Origin: Termitomyces sp. T153
Lineage: Eukaryota > Basidiomycota > Agaricomycetes > Agaricales > Lyophyllaceae
DNA length: 64,000 nucleotides
Reading direction: 5' to 3'
NCBI GenBank assembly: GCA_018296165.2
Contig: JACKQL020000085.1
Location: forward strand, 62,001 to 126,000
Part shown: in pieces, positions 44,731 to 57,024 of the stretch
How positions within the stretch are numbered: the first letter of the stretch is position 1
Layout: the number at the start of each line of letters is the position of its first letter
Made by a program: the position numbers and the translations under genes
Notes under the pieces: model-generated
Databases searched by the model: none
What the model was told of the DNA's origin: nothing
What the model saw: the letters and a program-made list of their open reading frames with translations, nothing else

Positions 44731-46105
44731 CTAGGAGGACTTACAACATGTGAGAGATGTCGGCCCCATGACCAATGTGGTCAACATTGTGAGCCCTATC
44801 TTGCAGATCTCAGTGTCCAGTTTACATAAGCTCCATATTCCATTCACAAGGTACTTACAGCCTCCTACCGAGGGTTGTTTCGAGGGTAATTTGATACAAG
44901 TAGAACAATTCCAAGTCAGTAATCCAAAATAGGTATATTGATCCGAGAATACACTGACAACTTTATTTCCTTCGACCTCTCGAAGGTAGGGCTTATGCCC
45001 AGTCAAAATCGCTTCAATTCTTATCAAATTGTATCAATCAAATTCTATTGATCTCTATGAAGTCCTGTGTATTATTCATTTATTGACTTTCAGTGGGTCC
45101 CAATCGACACTACTGGAGAAATGGAACAAGTGGGCAGACACAATCCAGACAGGTGGAAAAGGCAAATTCTTACCCCAGAAGTCTCCATTCGTTGTTGAAG
45201 TCCGCTCTGACACCTTCATTGGTGAGATAAAGGAACAAATTTAGTCCCATTCACAAACACTCCCATACGATCCAATAATTCTGAAACTCTGGAAGCCCAC
45301 CAAGGATATTGACGATGCAATTGCTCTTGAGCAATCGAGAGAGATTATCGACAGCCTCGTTGAACGCCACTAGTGATGATGTCAAGCACTTCTGAGAGGT
45401 TCAAAAGGTTTTTCTTAGTACTAGAACACAGCTCCAAACGGGCAGCTGATCTAGGCTATCGCACAGGTTCCATGTTAAGGAAGAGGACATCAATCCTTTC
45501 GCCCATACACGACTCCTTCACATATATCTTTCCATAATCGACTTGCCGAAAAAACATCAACGCGAGAAGGAAGATGGCACGTTCCAATTTGGGACCACGT
45601 CAGTATAATGAACTCATTCAAGGCTCGCCAAACACTTGAAACCAGTACCCGACGTCGCGCCGTCATCTCTGGCTCATCCTGCCAGATTTCAAAAGGTTGT
45701 AGATGAGGATAAAGTGATCGCCGTCAACCAGCCCTATGAGACCAGTACCATCCCTATCGCATTACTCGAACGCGCCTTCGGGATCTTCAGGGATCGATGC
45801 AAACAACCTCTCCCAAATAAGGCCATGAATTGGCTTCTTCACCTTGCACAAGTTGGGTCGAAGACAATCGGAAAGACGCTGTCGCGCAGGTTTTCTCCGA
45901 GTCCCTGAGTTTAGAATGTACCGAATACATCACGGATGGCCACCTCCCCAGTCACATCATACCGGCAGCAACGCGAGAATGTGTAGATGTGAAGAATTTA
46001 CTGCGTACCAAGCTTGACTTGGAGCTGGCGAAGAGAGACGATGACGAGGGGCGAACGATGAGTTTTCCACGTGATCATTTCAGTCAAAGCTCGCGAAAAG
46101 GTTGA
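44731..46105 (+). pseudogene. Frame-broken coding remnants, possibly Crinkler-like
   Basis: Several protein-like stretches lie in different frames with stops between them. At 45085-45365 the plus strand reads KWNKWADTIQTGGKGKF, SPFVVEVRSDTFIGEIKEQI, a stop, then LPYDPIILKLWKPTKDID. That pattern (hydrophobic strand, short helix, LxLWKP) resembles the ubiquitin-like N-terminal domain of Crinkler (CRN) proteins. At 45636-45908 one frame has IPIALLERAFGIFRDRC and NKAMNWLLHL. From about 45830 it is continued only in another frame as VAQVFSESLSLECTEYITDG and PAATRECVDVKNLLRTKLDL. So at least one stop and one frameshift separate the parts. It is best read as a decayed gene. The CRN link is an inference from pattern only. 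Confidence 0.4.
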
Positions 46106-46878
46106 AAAGCATTATACTATCGTTATAGTCTAGCATTGTTTTAATAGAGTCACTATGAGGTGATTCGAGCTTACCGTGAGTCAAGATGTGTTTTCGTTAT
46201 CGAGTCCCCCTCGTTGGGGTCACGCTTGTTGATTCCACGGCAAAGCGGGGTTTTAATTTTCGTGGAAAGAAGATCATGACGCGTCTCGTCGACGAACTTG
46301 AAGTGAGTATGACAAATTTGTGACGTTCGACTTGAAGGGTACTTACAAGGGGAGCGATAGTACATGTTCCCCATCAGAATGGACTGATGCATGGCTGCCA
46401 ACCTTCTTACTGATCTTTCCTCCCTTTTGTCTGATGACCGTACAGGTTGATCTCATCGTTTTGACTAGGGGATCTTGCTGGAGAAGCGCGATGTTCCATC
46501 GGACTGAACTGTGAAACGGTGATGCGTCGTGCCAAGCTCATTATGGATGCACATGATATTGAGATGATAAATATTGAGATGATATCTATCTTACCTATTG
46601 CCTCGGGTGAGCACAGAGCTGTTGTTACATTTCGAACTTTCAAGGGTGCACTTTTTGTAGGAATTGTGGTCAAGTAGACGGTAACACAACGTGGGCGTCT
46701 TGGCGTGGTGAAGAGGAATATGCAGAAGGGAGGGTACATGCCTACATGGTCCACAATCTCCAGTTGTCGAAAATTTTGTTCTGTCTATTCCCTTTTTGCT
46801 TCCTTTATTTCTTTATTTATGTATTCTTATTTCCTCACCCGAATCAGTACCAAGCCAGAATTCTAGTCAATTTTATTG
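46106..46878. other. Intergenic / decayed sequence upstream of the ACBP gene
   Basis: No intact gene. A plus-strand fragment near 46480-46676 reads DLAGEARCSIGLNCETVMRR and later VVTFRTFKGALFVGIVVK, with frame breaks. It includes a short direct repeat, ATATTGAGATGATA twice in a row (near 46556-46586). Possibly more of the decayed gene at 44731-46105. Confidence 0.35.
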
Positions 46879-47750
46879 ATGATGCCTAACAATAAACCGT
46901 CGTCTGTCTTTCTCGCAGCTGCATCGTACCTCACCACTGTCCCTTCCCAAGTGCAAGTGTCAACAGCCATTAAACTCGAGGTTCCAAGTCCCTTCGACGT
47001 CCTCTTATGTATGCCCTGATCTTGTAATATCGCTACAGCTATACGGGCTCTTCAAATATGTTACTACATCCCCATCGCCCTCTACGACTCGTCCATCTAT
47101 CTTCGACATGACTGGACGAGCAAAATGGGATGCCTGGAACTCTGCAAGCAAGAATTATACTTCCGTTGATGATGCCGAAAACAGATACCTCGACATCGCT
47201 AAGAGTCTTGGATGGGTTGAGGGGACTGCCACTGTACCCTCACAGACTGAGCAGTCTGATCCTGACAGTATTTGGGACGATGATTCCCAAACAACTCAGG
47301 GTGGTGGAGCAAGTGGCGGAATGGGAGGAACTGTCAGCACGATGATGATCTCAGCGGCAGACACTGACGAAAGCCTGCATGGGTTGGCGGTTTCCAACGA
47401 TATAACTGCCTTGTCTGAACTCTTTCAAAACCATCCCGAAATGGATGTGAATCAGTTCGATGAATTTGTGCGTTACCGAATCCATCCGTCTGAGGAGTGG
47501 TGGCTCATGGCACCAGGGATATACACCATTACACCTTGCTTGCGACCGAGGAAACTTGCCGACAGTGGAATTTTTACTCGGCAAAGGTGCTGACCCTACG
47601 ATTATGGTGAAGTCGGTTTGTTAAGTGTATGACATTGGATTAATTCTTGTCACTCAGGATTCTGATGGTTTAACAGCCACAGAGATAGCTGCGATAGCAG
47701 GTCATGACGCGATTGAACACCGTTTAAAGTCCTCGGCAAGACCTAGGTAG
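46879..47750 (+). CDS. Acyl-CoA-binding protein with ankyrin repeats (ACBD6-like)
   Basis: Binds long-chain acyl-CoA esters. Exon 1, from ATG 46879 or the adjacent in-frame ATG 46882, reads MPNNKPSSVFLAAASYLTTV and ends AIKLE. A clean intron (gttcc...ctacag) joins LYGLFKYVTTSPSPSTTRPS, then IFDMTGRAKWDAWNSASKNY, which is the ACB domain core with the YGLFKxxT and KWDAW signatures. A low-complexity Gly/Ser/Thr linker follows. Two ankyrin units come next, SLHGLAVSNDITALSELFQN and, after another intron, a PLHLACDRGNLPTVEFLLGK-type repeat ending GADPT. The end is DSDGLTATEIAAIAGHDAIE with TAG 47748-47750. The ACB-plus-ankyrin order is that of ACBD6. Confidence 0.85.
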
Positions 47751-47890
47751 GATATAGGCAGATTGTAATGAACAAGGTCTCCAACCTTCATCACCTCAAC
47801 TGTTTTAACGCAATGCAAGTAAAACCACTATCCCAATGCAAACTCGTACTTCTCATATTGATATGATCTATTAAATTCCTGACACGTCCG

Positions 47891-48358
47891 TTATGCAAGT
47901 CGTTTCAAATTGCTTCGTGGCGAGGGCGGAGGAACATCGGACCGTTGTCTTGAGTTCATGACTGGGACGGTTGACAGCGCATGTTGTGATGTAGATGTAA
48001 GTTCGGATTCCGCGGTTGGTCTTGATGCGCTAGAATGGTAGGGAGATGTAGGCTTGAGTATGTTTCCCTGATGTAATGTTAGACAACTAGTCGCACAAGA
48101 CGTAAATCAGAGACTGACCGCTTCCAAAAGTTTAGAAACAGCCTTTGTAGGAATAGCCCCTACACTGAGCCAGTAGCGTATTCGGTCGACACTCCACTCA
48201 ATTGTCTTTTGTGACGGTTCACCGGTTGGATATCTGTGGTAAATGCCAAGGAGCTCGGTGGGCATCGCATCGCGCCTGGCACGTTGATCTACGGCTACAA
48301 GGTGAAGTATTCGGTTTTTGCAATGGCCATGAAGAGAAAAGCGTAGGCGAATTGGCAT
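47891..48358 (-). CDS. MRPS16: Mitochondrial ribosomal protein bS16m
   Basis: The start at 48358 gives MPIRLRFSLHGHCKNRILHL, directly the bS16 fold with no cleavable presequence, as is usual for this protein. It continues VAVDQRARRDAMPTELLGIY, PTGEPSQKTIEWSVDRIRYW and LSVGAIPTKAVSKLLEA. An intron (donor gtcagtctctg) leads to a second exon GNILKPTSPYHSSASRP and a Ser/Thr/Pro-rich tail ending SPRSNLKRLA, TAA 47891. The tail extends well past the bacterial protein's length, which is common in fungal bS16m. It is a component of the mitochondrial 37S subunit. It is convergent with the ACBP gene, 140 bp apart. Confidence 0.9.
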
Positions 48359-48757
48359 GGCTAACGGTCGTTGGAAAGAAGTGGAGATGGGCAAAAATAT
48401 AAGTCACGTGTGTAACGCGAGTTACTCCAAAATTGCACTTTATGGTTCTTTAGCTGCATCTTGAGCTTGAGGCTTCATGTTTTCGGATGGACAAACATAA
48501 ATTATGATAATAGATCATGTACGAAGACTGTTTTGGCCAACATCCAAATTTCTATCGAGCGAAGTCCTACCCTTTTTTTCAAGGCATCGAAGAGTACACG
48601 GTCAATATATCTTCAAACGCGTAAGGCCAGAATTGAAACTGATACGTTGCTCTCAAATAAGGCTATGATTTCACAAGTCTGATTCAGGCATCTTGCCACC
48701 GGACATGAACTCTGGATTGCTGGGATTGTGCGACATCGTACGCAGCAGATAAAGCGT
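48359..48757. other. Intergenic, nothing recognised
   Basis: About 400 bp upstream of the bS16m start and after the Lsm5 stop. AT-rich, no open frame with support. Confidence 0.45.
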
Positions 48758-49233
48758 TCAAGACTCAGGGCCTGCGCTACCAGGGATTAACTGAATGAGG
48801 AAAGTCAGAAATGCGGAACAGGACCACTCTCGTAGACTCATCCTCACCATACAGATGTTGTTGCCGTTCAGCAGCGTTTGCGCCAATTGAGTCTTTTTCT
48901 TGCCTTGAGGTGTAATCTCACTGACAAAAGATGAGGTCACCTACAATAGGTGAAGTTTGAACAACAACTGCACATACTATTCTGTGACGTCTTCTAAGAC
49001 CATGTCTGCAAGAATCTGCTCAGACTGCCGGCAATGGCAACACAACGAAAGACCACTGACTGACGAAATCATCGAATCCCAAAAGCGTTCCAGTAAATTC
49101 TCGATCACCCTTCATAATGACCCAGATTCGTGAACCAATGCATCTATCGATTAACTCTAGGTCTAATTCAGCCCATAGCATCTTTAAAATCTGGGTTAAT
49201 CATCATACCAAGCGGTAGAATTTGAGAAGCCAT
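48758..49233 (-). CDS. LSM5: U6 snRNA-associated Sm-like protein Lsm5
   Basis: Subunit of the Lsm1-7 (mRNA decay) and Lsm2-8 (U6 snRNP) rings. The start at 49233 gives MASQILPL, then a short intron (gtatga...cctag), then [20 protein letters not shown] and [12 protein letters not shown], the Sm1 motif. A short exon completes the [12 protein letters not shown] end of Sm1, and a following exon has [20 protein letters not shown]. The Sm2 motif [10 protein letters not shown] runs across another intron into [12 protein letters not shown] at 48758. The gene is small and split by four introns. Motif order, and the length of about 90 residues, match Lsm5. Confidence 0.88.
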
Positions 49234-49611
49234 GGAAGGACAGAATAGATGTTGGATGTACAAATGAAAGGAAATACCACGCTTATTTGATTTCGTCAAA
49301 CATCAATTTTGAATCTATCTCTGGTTCTCACTGAGGGATATATGAATACATCACTTTATGTACTACTGCAAGAAATTGTTGTTTGTATAGAGACAATAGC
49401 GCGTCAGATCGTCACTCTTCAGCAAAACGTCGTGAATCATTTGGAAGGGTAAAACTATAAAAAGCCGGTATGAAACAGGTGTTGTGTGATACGATGAGAA
49501 GAAAGAAGCGAAATTCAGTGAAGCCAGAATTTCTGGACTTATTGTTGCCCGAAGCTGAATCCCCCTTGAGGGGCAGAGACATCCGAGTGGAACTGAAGTC
49601 AAAATCGCTAA
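49234..49611. other. Intergenic, nothing recognised
   Basis: Spacer of ~380 bp holding the Lsm5 promoter and the importin alpha 3' UTR. No supported open frame or repeat. Confidence 0.45.
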
Positions 49612-51432
49612 TCAGTAGTTGGCCATTAAAAGAGCGAGCATATTTACCGCAAATGCTCCGGATGCATCAACAGAAGGAGCAAGGCCAGATTCAGCTTCGT
49701 CTTCATCTGGGAAGTATTTGTCCATGATATTAAACGCCTTTTTGTAAATCTCAAGGTTATCATGTTGCTGAAGGTTGTGGATAGTGATCATTCCGCCAGC
49801 CTCTTCCACGAAAAGCGCGTATTGATTGACGGCACCAGGTCCTGCAGCAGCCCTGTCCATTTCGCCAATTTTGAGGATGTTGTCAAGACCGTCGAGAGCG
49901 ACCTGGATGATCTTGTTGTCCATCATGGTCAGGAGATCGCACAGGGGTTTGATACAACCCTGGGACACGAGGTACCGAATTTGTGAAGGCTCCTGGAGAC
50001 CACCAGATGTGGCATTAGAGATAGCCCAGCATGCCTCTTTTCGTGTCTTGAAGTCCGCATTCTGAAGGATATTGATCAGAGGGGGGATGATGTTGGCGTC
50101 AATAACAGCTTGGATTTGAGGAGGCGAGCCCGCAGTAACATTTGAGATAGTCCAACAAGCTTCCTTCCTAATGCCGTCTTTGGGCGAGGAAAGCAGAGAA
50201 AGGAGGGCGGGCAAGGCACCAGACGCAATGACAACCTGAGTCTGAAGGTCGTCACCAGTTACAATGTTACCGACAGAGCGAAGTGCCGGGGTCTGGACGG
50301 ATGTCGAATTATGCATAAGGAGGTCAACCAATCGTCTACACACGCCAGACTCGATGACGGCTTGGATCTTATCGTTGGAACCATCCGAAAGATAAGAGAT
50401 AGCCCAGCATGCGTCGATCAAGATCTCGTCATCAAGAGAGTAGATCAATTTTGTGAGCACGGTAAGAGCAGGAGAAATCTAACAACGCATTAAGCAATAT
50501 TGAACCTGTTCAAGGCTTGCTGCACTCACCAGTTCCCAGTCAGGCTGGGGGGATTTTCCTCGGCAGAAGTTGCTCAACGTCCAAGTGGCATTCCTAAGCA
50601 TGCTCAACTTGTGGTGCTCGCTCAATAGAGCCAGAAGTGGTCTCAGGGCACCTGCTTGCAACACATAATCGCGACATTGTGGGCTATCTCCCGCAATGTT
50701 ACCGAGGGCCCAAACAGCTTGTTCACGAACATCCAGGACCGGGGAAGACAGGAGATTGATGAATTCGGGCACAGCTTGCGCATTGATTACGACTTGGGTA
50801 TGCTCAGCAGTACCAGAAGCAATGTTGGTGAGGGCCCATGCAGCTTCGAACTGATAGCGTTCCCAAAGGTAGTCAATATCTTAGATCGTGCTCAAACAAG
50901 TGATAGCACGAACCTGGAGCATAGAATGGCCGTGTTTCAAAAACTCAACGAACCGAGGAACCACGCCACATTCAATTACCCGCTCGATTGGGGGATTCTT
51001 TTCCTTTGAAAGGAGCTTTCGGAATTTGGTGGTCGCGTCCAATTGACGCTCCGCATCGTCAGAGAATACGCCAGAAATCATCTCATCGGCGAGCTGGAGA
51101 GATAGATGTGAGCTACAGGCACGTTCTGCATAGATACTGTATTCAGCGCACAGGAGGATCCCAATTGCCGCCGCCGATTTCTTCATCTGAGTCGACACCA
51201 GATGACGGGAGGAAATTCCTTCTCTTTGAAATATTCTCTTCTCTCTTCTGGCGTCGGATCTCTACTTGTTGTTCTTCGCGACGACGCCTAAGATCGTCCT
51301 GCTTTAGAGCACCCTTGCTTTTGTAAGCTGGTTGAAGAGACGCGTAAGACACAGAGATCACGATAGGAAGAGGAAGATTGAAAAACCTTCTCTGCGAGCC
51401 TTCATAGTACGAGACTCTGCAGCACTATCCAT
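49612..51432 (-). CDS. SRP1: Importin subunit alpha (karyopherin alpha)
   Basis: Adaptor that binds classical nuclear localisation signals and importin beta. The start at 51432 gives [16 protein letters not shown]. An intron joins [20 protein letters not shown] and [18 protein letters not shown], the importin-beta-binding domain. Armadillo repeats follow: [40 protein letters not shown], then the repeated NLS-groove motif, seen as [16 protein letters not shown], [79 protein letters not shown] and [14 protein letters not shown]. The Trp/Asn ladder is intact. It ends [10 protein letters not shown] at 49612. About 530 residues, standard for the family. Sts1, a known importin alpha client, is encoded in the same window. 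Confidence 0.95.
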
Positions 51433-51580
51433 GGCGATTTGTTGTTCTGTCTAAACTTAGTCGAAAGAGAACAAGGTGAAAGATAATGGAAAAGAATTTA
51501 TCGTCTTATGTTGTGACTCATGTGTAACACTCTTTCAATTCACGTGACAATTGTGACAATTCTAACCTAACACTACTTCC

Positions 51581-52692
51581 TTACAACACTCTCTTTGGCT
51601 TTCCATCCAGAAAGGCCGCAATGTTTTCCACTGTATCGGCCCAAAATACCTGTTGAATCTTTTGTCAAGCCTCGTGCCATTTTTATCTCTTTGCTCTTAC
51701 CGCATAATTGGTGTCGTTCACGTATCCTGTATGTGGGGTTAACGTGACGTTGTTCAAGCTCCGGAGCTCATGTTCGACTGGTAATGGTTCCTTGTCAAAT
51801 ACATCGAGCCCTGCTGCAGCAATGGTTTTGTTCCTCAAAGCTTCTACTAGCGCTGCTTCGTCGACTAGAGGTCCTCTGGCGGTATTGATGAATAACGAGG
51901 ATGACTTCATCAGTGCAAAATCTGATGCTGATATGATGTGGCGCGTGCGTTCTGAAAGGACAAGGTGAAGTGACACAATATCACTTTGTCGTAGTAGATC
52001 TTCCTTCGATTTTGCGTATTCCACTCCTGCATTTTGAGCTCTTTGAGGGGTCAGATTAGGCGACCACCCGATGACTTTCATGTTGAATGCCTTTGCAATC
52101 TTGCAGAACGAAATATATTGAGCAACGAAGAGGGAAAGGGACATTGTAACCTCACATGAGCCGTTTGTGTCCCGAGCCTCCCGACTCCAATTAATCCAAG
52201 TGTTTTCCCGTGGAGACCGGTGGGAACGGTAGTCTGCCATTGAATGTTTCCAAGTTTAACTTTGGCGTCATCATTCACAATGTTTCTTGCCACGGAGAGG
52301 ATTAAAGCCCATATGTGTTCTAGGGTCGAACTTCCGCCAGAACCTGTCCCAGAAACCACTATCCCCCTCATACGAGCATGCTCAATATCAATTCCAGCAT
52401 TTATCATCCCTGTTGTGGCGATCAGCCTTTCCAGTTGTGAGCAGTGTTATTGGCTTCAATGGTGACACAGGTCTTACTTCAAGTGTGGTAAGCGATCTAG
52501 CACTGCTGCCGTGAATTTGGTCCTCTCTCTCATTGCGCAAATAATCTGATAGTTCTCGAGACGGCGAATAAGAGCGTCGTCGTCATCAACTGTGTCAGAA
52601 TAAACATCGATGCTGACTCTGCTCCGTAGGGGCGACCAGTCAGCGCTAGTTAAAGCGACTCGTTGATAATCGTCGAGGATTGCAACACGCAT
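51581..52692 (-). CDS. D-isomer-specific 2-hydroxyacid dehydrogenase
   Basis: NAD(P)-dependent reductase of the D-2-hydroxyacid family; the exact 2-oxo acid cannot be told by reading. The start at 52692 gives MRVAILDDYQRVALTSADWS. The substrate-side lobe ends ERTKFTAAVLDRLPHLK. After an intron come GMINAGIDIEHARMRGIVVS and STLEHIWALILSVARNI. The Rossmann lobe has GLIGVGRLGTQ (GxGxxG), VIGWSPNLTPQRAQNAGVEY, LHLVLSERTRHIIS (catalytic Arg), INTARGPLVDEAALVEAL, LDVFDKEPLP (catalytic Glu) and LTPHTGYVNDTNYA (catalytic His). The last exon ends AFLDGKPKRVL with TAA at 51581. All three catalytic residues are present. Confidence 0.88.
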
Positions 52693-53360
52693 AGAGGTGA
52701 AGATTGGAATCTGAAGCTTGAAGTGTCACAGATGAAAGTAAGAACAACGTCCCACGACTTGGGGAACGATTTGTGATCATAACCAGGTGGTGTGAGAGAT
52801 TTTCATCATCGACATTGACCGAGTTATGAAGTACAATGCCCATGCAATATTATTTATTATCCACTCAGGGCACTCTCACGCCAAACTTCGGTTAGTACTT
52901 CTCGATCCTGTGCTTACCTGTAGGTAGCTTAGCTAGGGAGAAACGATCTCGATCAAGGCTTAAAAGTGGACATCCTCACCACCTTCAGTTGGCTTCTGGC
53001 ATTGTATTACCCCAAAATGATTCAAGAGATGGCAACCTCAAGCTCGCTCGGAACTTCACTTTTGAATGAAGTCCTTTTTCTTTTTTAACTAGGTTTTGTT
53101 CTGTCCTAACGAAATTGACTGTCTCTAGCAACACCTTGACTAAGTGCGTGCCCTGGTAGTTGCTACTCGACTTCAGAGTGCTGTCTCGAGAAAGTTAATT
53201 AGAATAGGGAACGACCCCTCATCATTCTTCGCAATGTCCAGCAAGTAGAAGGTTGGAAACAATTAAATCAGCAAGGAGTACACATCTGAATATTACTCTT
53301 GGAGAAGTATATACAAGTTACACGTCATTGTCAAAAGGGTACTAAAATTCGTTCAGATGG
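52693..53360. other. Intergenic, nothing recognised
   Basis: About 670 bp between the dehydrogenase start and the Rpn2 stop, both on the minus strand. A CT/T-rich stretch (near 53063-53090) is visible. No open frame with support and no repeat. Confidence 0.45.
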
Positions 53361-56300
53361 CTAATCAAGAGGATAATAAAGGCCTCGTACCTCAAATGGT
53401 GCAGGAGGTTCTGCTTCAGGCGCAGATTCGTCCAGGGAAGTGTGAGGACTAGTTGTAGATGTCGTAGTTTGTCCCGTCGGTAGGGTCGCCGCAGGTAGCG
53501 GTGGCGCTGCTTCTACAGGAGGTTCAAATTCAATTAAGTCACTCTCCTCTTCTGGTCGTAGATCGACTAGGATCAAGATGCCACCCCCGCCAGCATATTT
53601 TTCAGATGCAGAGTAGGACAATGAATGCGAAATTCCTGTTTTGTACTCGGTTGGCGGATGCCCTGACAGCGGACGAACGGGTCGATACCGACAATCACTC
53701 GGGAACGATATATGAGCAACTTGTGCGGGAGTCACACGAGAAAAGTTTGGCCGCGATTCAAAAGCTGGCTCCATTTTTTTCGACGATTTGGAAGATGCCG
53801 AAGTTTCTGCAAGATTTGAGACGGAACGGTTCATGGGCGGAACATCACCATCTTTAGGTCCGGCAGACTCTTTCATTTCAACATCAGCCTCTACATCTTT
53901 GTTTTCTGTGTTTTCTGCCCGATCGTCCTGTACATTGTCAATGCTGGTGGAGATGCCTAGAGAATGGAAACTTACCAGCTCCATTGCGTCTTCAGCAGCA
54001 GCTTTCTTTTTCTCCCTAGCCTTGGCCTTTGCGGTCGTGGACAAGACTGCCGTCGCAACTTTGGTCACTGCTTCCTTCTTCGGAGGCTTAGTTGATGATG
54101 GATAGGCAAAGAGACTTGGTTTTGCGTTTGAGATGTAGTCAAACTTGGGAACCTTGAAACACAAGTCTGTCATCACCAGAGACATTTAGACCACCGGAAA
54201 AGGGTTACCTTTAAGTTTGCGTCGAGGCCAATGATACCGGTAGGTTCGAATGCCAAACTAGCGCAATGTGCTAGTGGATACCAATACCAAAATTGACAAA
54301 ACATGACCATCCCGACAATAGCACTGGTGTTTTTACTGCCTGCTCGACTTTGGAGACTGATAGTAACATTTCTTCCACCGGCATCGATGAAGCCCTGACC
54401 AATTGCGGCACCAAAGCGAGCCATGGGATCCTCATGTTTGTCCGAAACGACTTTGGTATACATAGCCCGGGTAGATGCAAGTGAAGGGGATAAAGCTTCA
54501 GACTGTTGAACAAGAATCATGCCTAATGCGATGAATGCGCCTTGACGAACAAAATCAACACCATCCCTTGTCATTGGCTCTAGAATCTCAATAGCATCCT
54601 ATCAAAGTACTCATCTGTCAGATCTGATATAATCGCGATGATGAAAAATAGGTCGCTAACCTGGAGACCTGTACCGGCGCAAGCTATACCTAATGCAAGG
54701 GTTGCACCACAACGAACATGTGGATTGTAGCTTTCACTGAGAAGTTGGACTATGCGGGGCATGTGTGAGGGATTCTTGAATAACAAGAAGGCGAGAGATG
54801 TAACGGCTGCTCTCCTTACGTCATCGGAAGTATCAGAAACTGCGACGTGTAAAAGTTTTCGGACAGCATCGTTGTTGGAGGTTCCAGCATAAGCCAACGC
54901 CAACGTGTATACACCTCCGTAGCGAAGTATGGGGTCCTAAACTTTGGTCAGCGCTTATAAAAGTTTCGCAATGAAAAATAACCTTCTCTGCTAGTAGAAC
55001 TTGTATGGTTTCGTCGGCTTCTTCTTGACGACCATAAAATATAAAAGCAACGCCAACCGCCAGACCGCGAATGATTTTCTCGTGGGATGTCTCACGAGCA
55101 TATTGAAGCATTTCCTTGACAGGTTCTGCTGCTGCCGTGCCTAACATGATCAAGCCCATTGAATAACCAGACGCCTCTCCAGCAACGGCTGAATCCATGA
55201 AGAGGACATTCTTGAGGTCTTCAAACGCCTCGAGACTACTCGAGCCCATGCCTGCTACCCCAAGGCCCAACGCAGCTCCATGCTGCACAATTTCTCCTTG
55301 AGACGTCTTCAAGGTGTCCCGAAGATATGTTATGACGGAGCTGCCACAGCCAGCGTTTATCAAGCCCAATGCATATAAGGCACCACCTTCAGAATACGCA
55401 GCACCTTGAACGCCACTTTCACCGCCATTTTGAGGAAGGTATGGGCCAAGAATTGTCATGCCTTGTTCAAAGTAACCTTTGTGAATGACACCAAGCCCTG
55501 CAGTAGCCGAAAATTTAGACCAATTAGATGCAAGTCCCAACCACTCAAGATTCTCGCGTAGGAAGACATCGGAAGTCGTGCCAGCGTGCATGAAGGCATT
55601 TTGCAATGTCAGGGCAGTGTGATAAATGGATGAACGGGGTTCCAAAACGTCCTTTGAATGATTGTTTATTTTGTTTTCAAGGATAGCATATAATGAGATT
55701 CTACCTTTGTGTTCTTCAGAATCACAAGATCTACATGGTTATTGCGTTTAAGGAATTCAAGATATAATTTGACTGATTCCTGTCCAGTGAGGATATTTCG
55801 GAGCTTGTCGAATGTAGGCTTCGTCTCCTGGAGCACATTCTCAACGACGGCAAATACAATAGTGACACGTTCATACCTCATCTCCTTCAGGCAAATTATG
55901 ACGCACACCCTCTAGAAAATCTTGAGCGCCACCTTCCACTAAATCAAAAGCAAATTGATATGCTAATAATGGCTGTTTTGGGGCCAACGATACCAGCAAG
56001 GGCACTGTCAACGAAGGACTATTCAAAGTGATCAGGAGACGTGTGATGGAGAGGATATAGGGAGATCCGTCTCGAGTTGTAGGTGGGGGGAACAGAGGGT
56101 AAAGGAATTGGAGGACTTGGTCGCGGTAGGACAACGGGAACCCTGCGTCAAGTACAGCTTCCATAGCATAAGATAGCAGTGAAGTATCTTGAGTATGATT
56201 GTAGATCAGTGATATGATGTCGAGACGACGCGATTCGAGCGCGATCCCTATTGCCTGGCGTGGAAAATGTGATGAAGATGAAATGAAGGCAAACGAGTGA

Positions 56301-56870
56301 CTGACCTGCTTGTACTCTTTCTCAGCTATGCAGCGATCAAAGATGGTTTTGATGATGTCTTGAAGACGCTGGTCAATCTTGTCAATAGTGCCATCCCGTT
56401 CCTCTGAACGAGCTTGAATGTAGCGGTCAATTGCTTTTGCTGGGAAGGAGTAAGAGATGATCTCAACAAACAGAGCCTATCAGACGCACAAATCACAGTT
56501 TCTACAAACTCTTCAGATCCATAAGTCTGGGCTTCCTGAGCGAACGCGTCTCCAGCTCCAAGGGCAAAGGATAGAGCTTCTTCATATTCACCCAAGAAAT
56601 AATAAACCTTGCTAGCTAAGAGTGCGGCAGAGTGACGGGCTTCCTTGGACAGCTCTTCGGATTCATATAAGGATTCTCTGTAGTATGTGTTAGTATATGA
56701 CATTGCAGCACGATGATTACCGACATTAGAGCAATGTGCTCTGAGATCTCGGCCCAAAACTGGGGGACCAAGGGACTGAGTATATTGAGGGCATGCTGCT
56801 TGAAAAGAGGATCTGGTTCATGAAGTAGGGCGAGAACACCAGCGGCGGAAGACTGAGAACGGACAACCAT
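53361..56870 (-). CDS. RPN2: 26S proteasome regulatory subunit Rpn2
   Basis: Largest non-ATPase subunit of the 19S base, which scaffolds ubiquitin receptor Rpn13. The start at 56870 gives [20 protein letters not shown]. The N-terminal helical part continues [40 protein letters not shown] and [20 protein letters not shown]. The PC-repeat toroid follows: [117 protein letters not shown] and [21 protein letters not shown] long Lys/Ala-rich insert ([18 protein letters not shown]) and an acidic stretch follow. The C-terminus EAEPPAPFE resembles the Rpn13-binding tail, though the last residues depend on a possible final intron. Eight or more introns. Complete. Confidence 0.93.
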
Positions 56871-57024
56871 GGAAAGGTCAAAAGAGCGCTAAGTTCACGC
56901 CAGTCGAGGTGACGCGTCCTCAGAGCTTGTCTACGGCGGGAATCTCAAATAAAGCCAATCTTGTGCAATGCGAAACTCCGAAATTTCCCTTTCGGTCAAT
57001 CGCGCGCCCAGCCCATCCAATCTC

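Noticed and set aside
44750..44932. Plus-strand frame MRDVGPMTNVVNIVSPILQ as a separate gene
   Set aside because: Short, with no domain; treated as part of the decayed interval rather than as a gene of its own.
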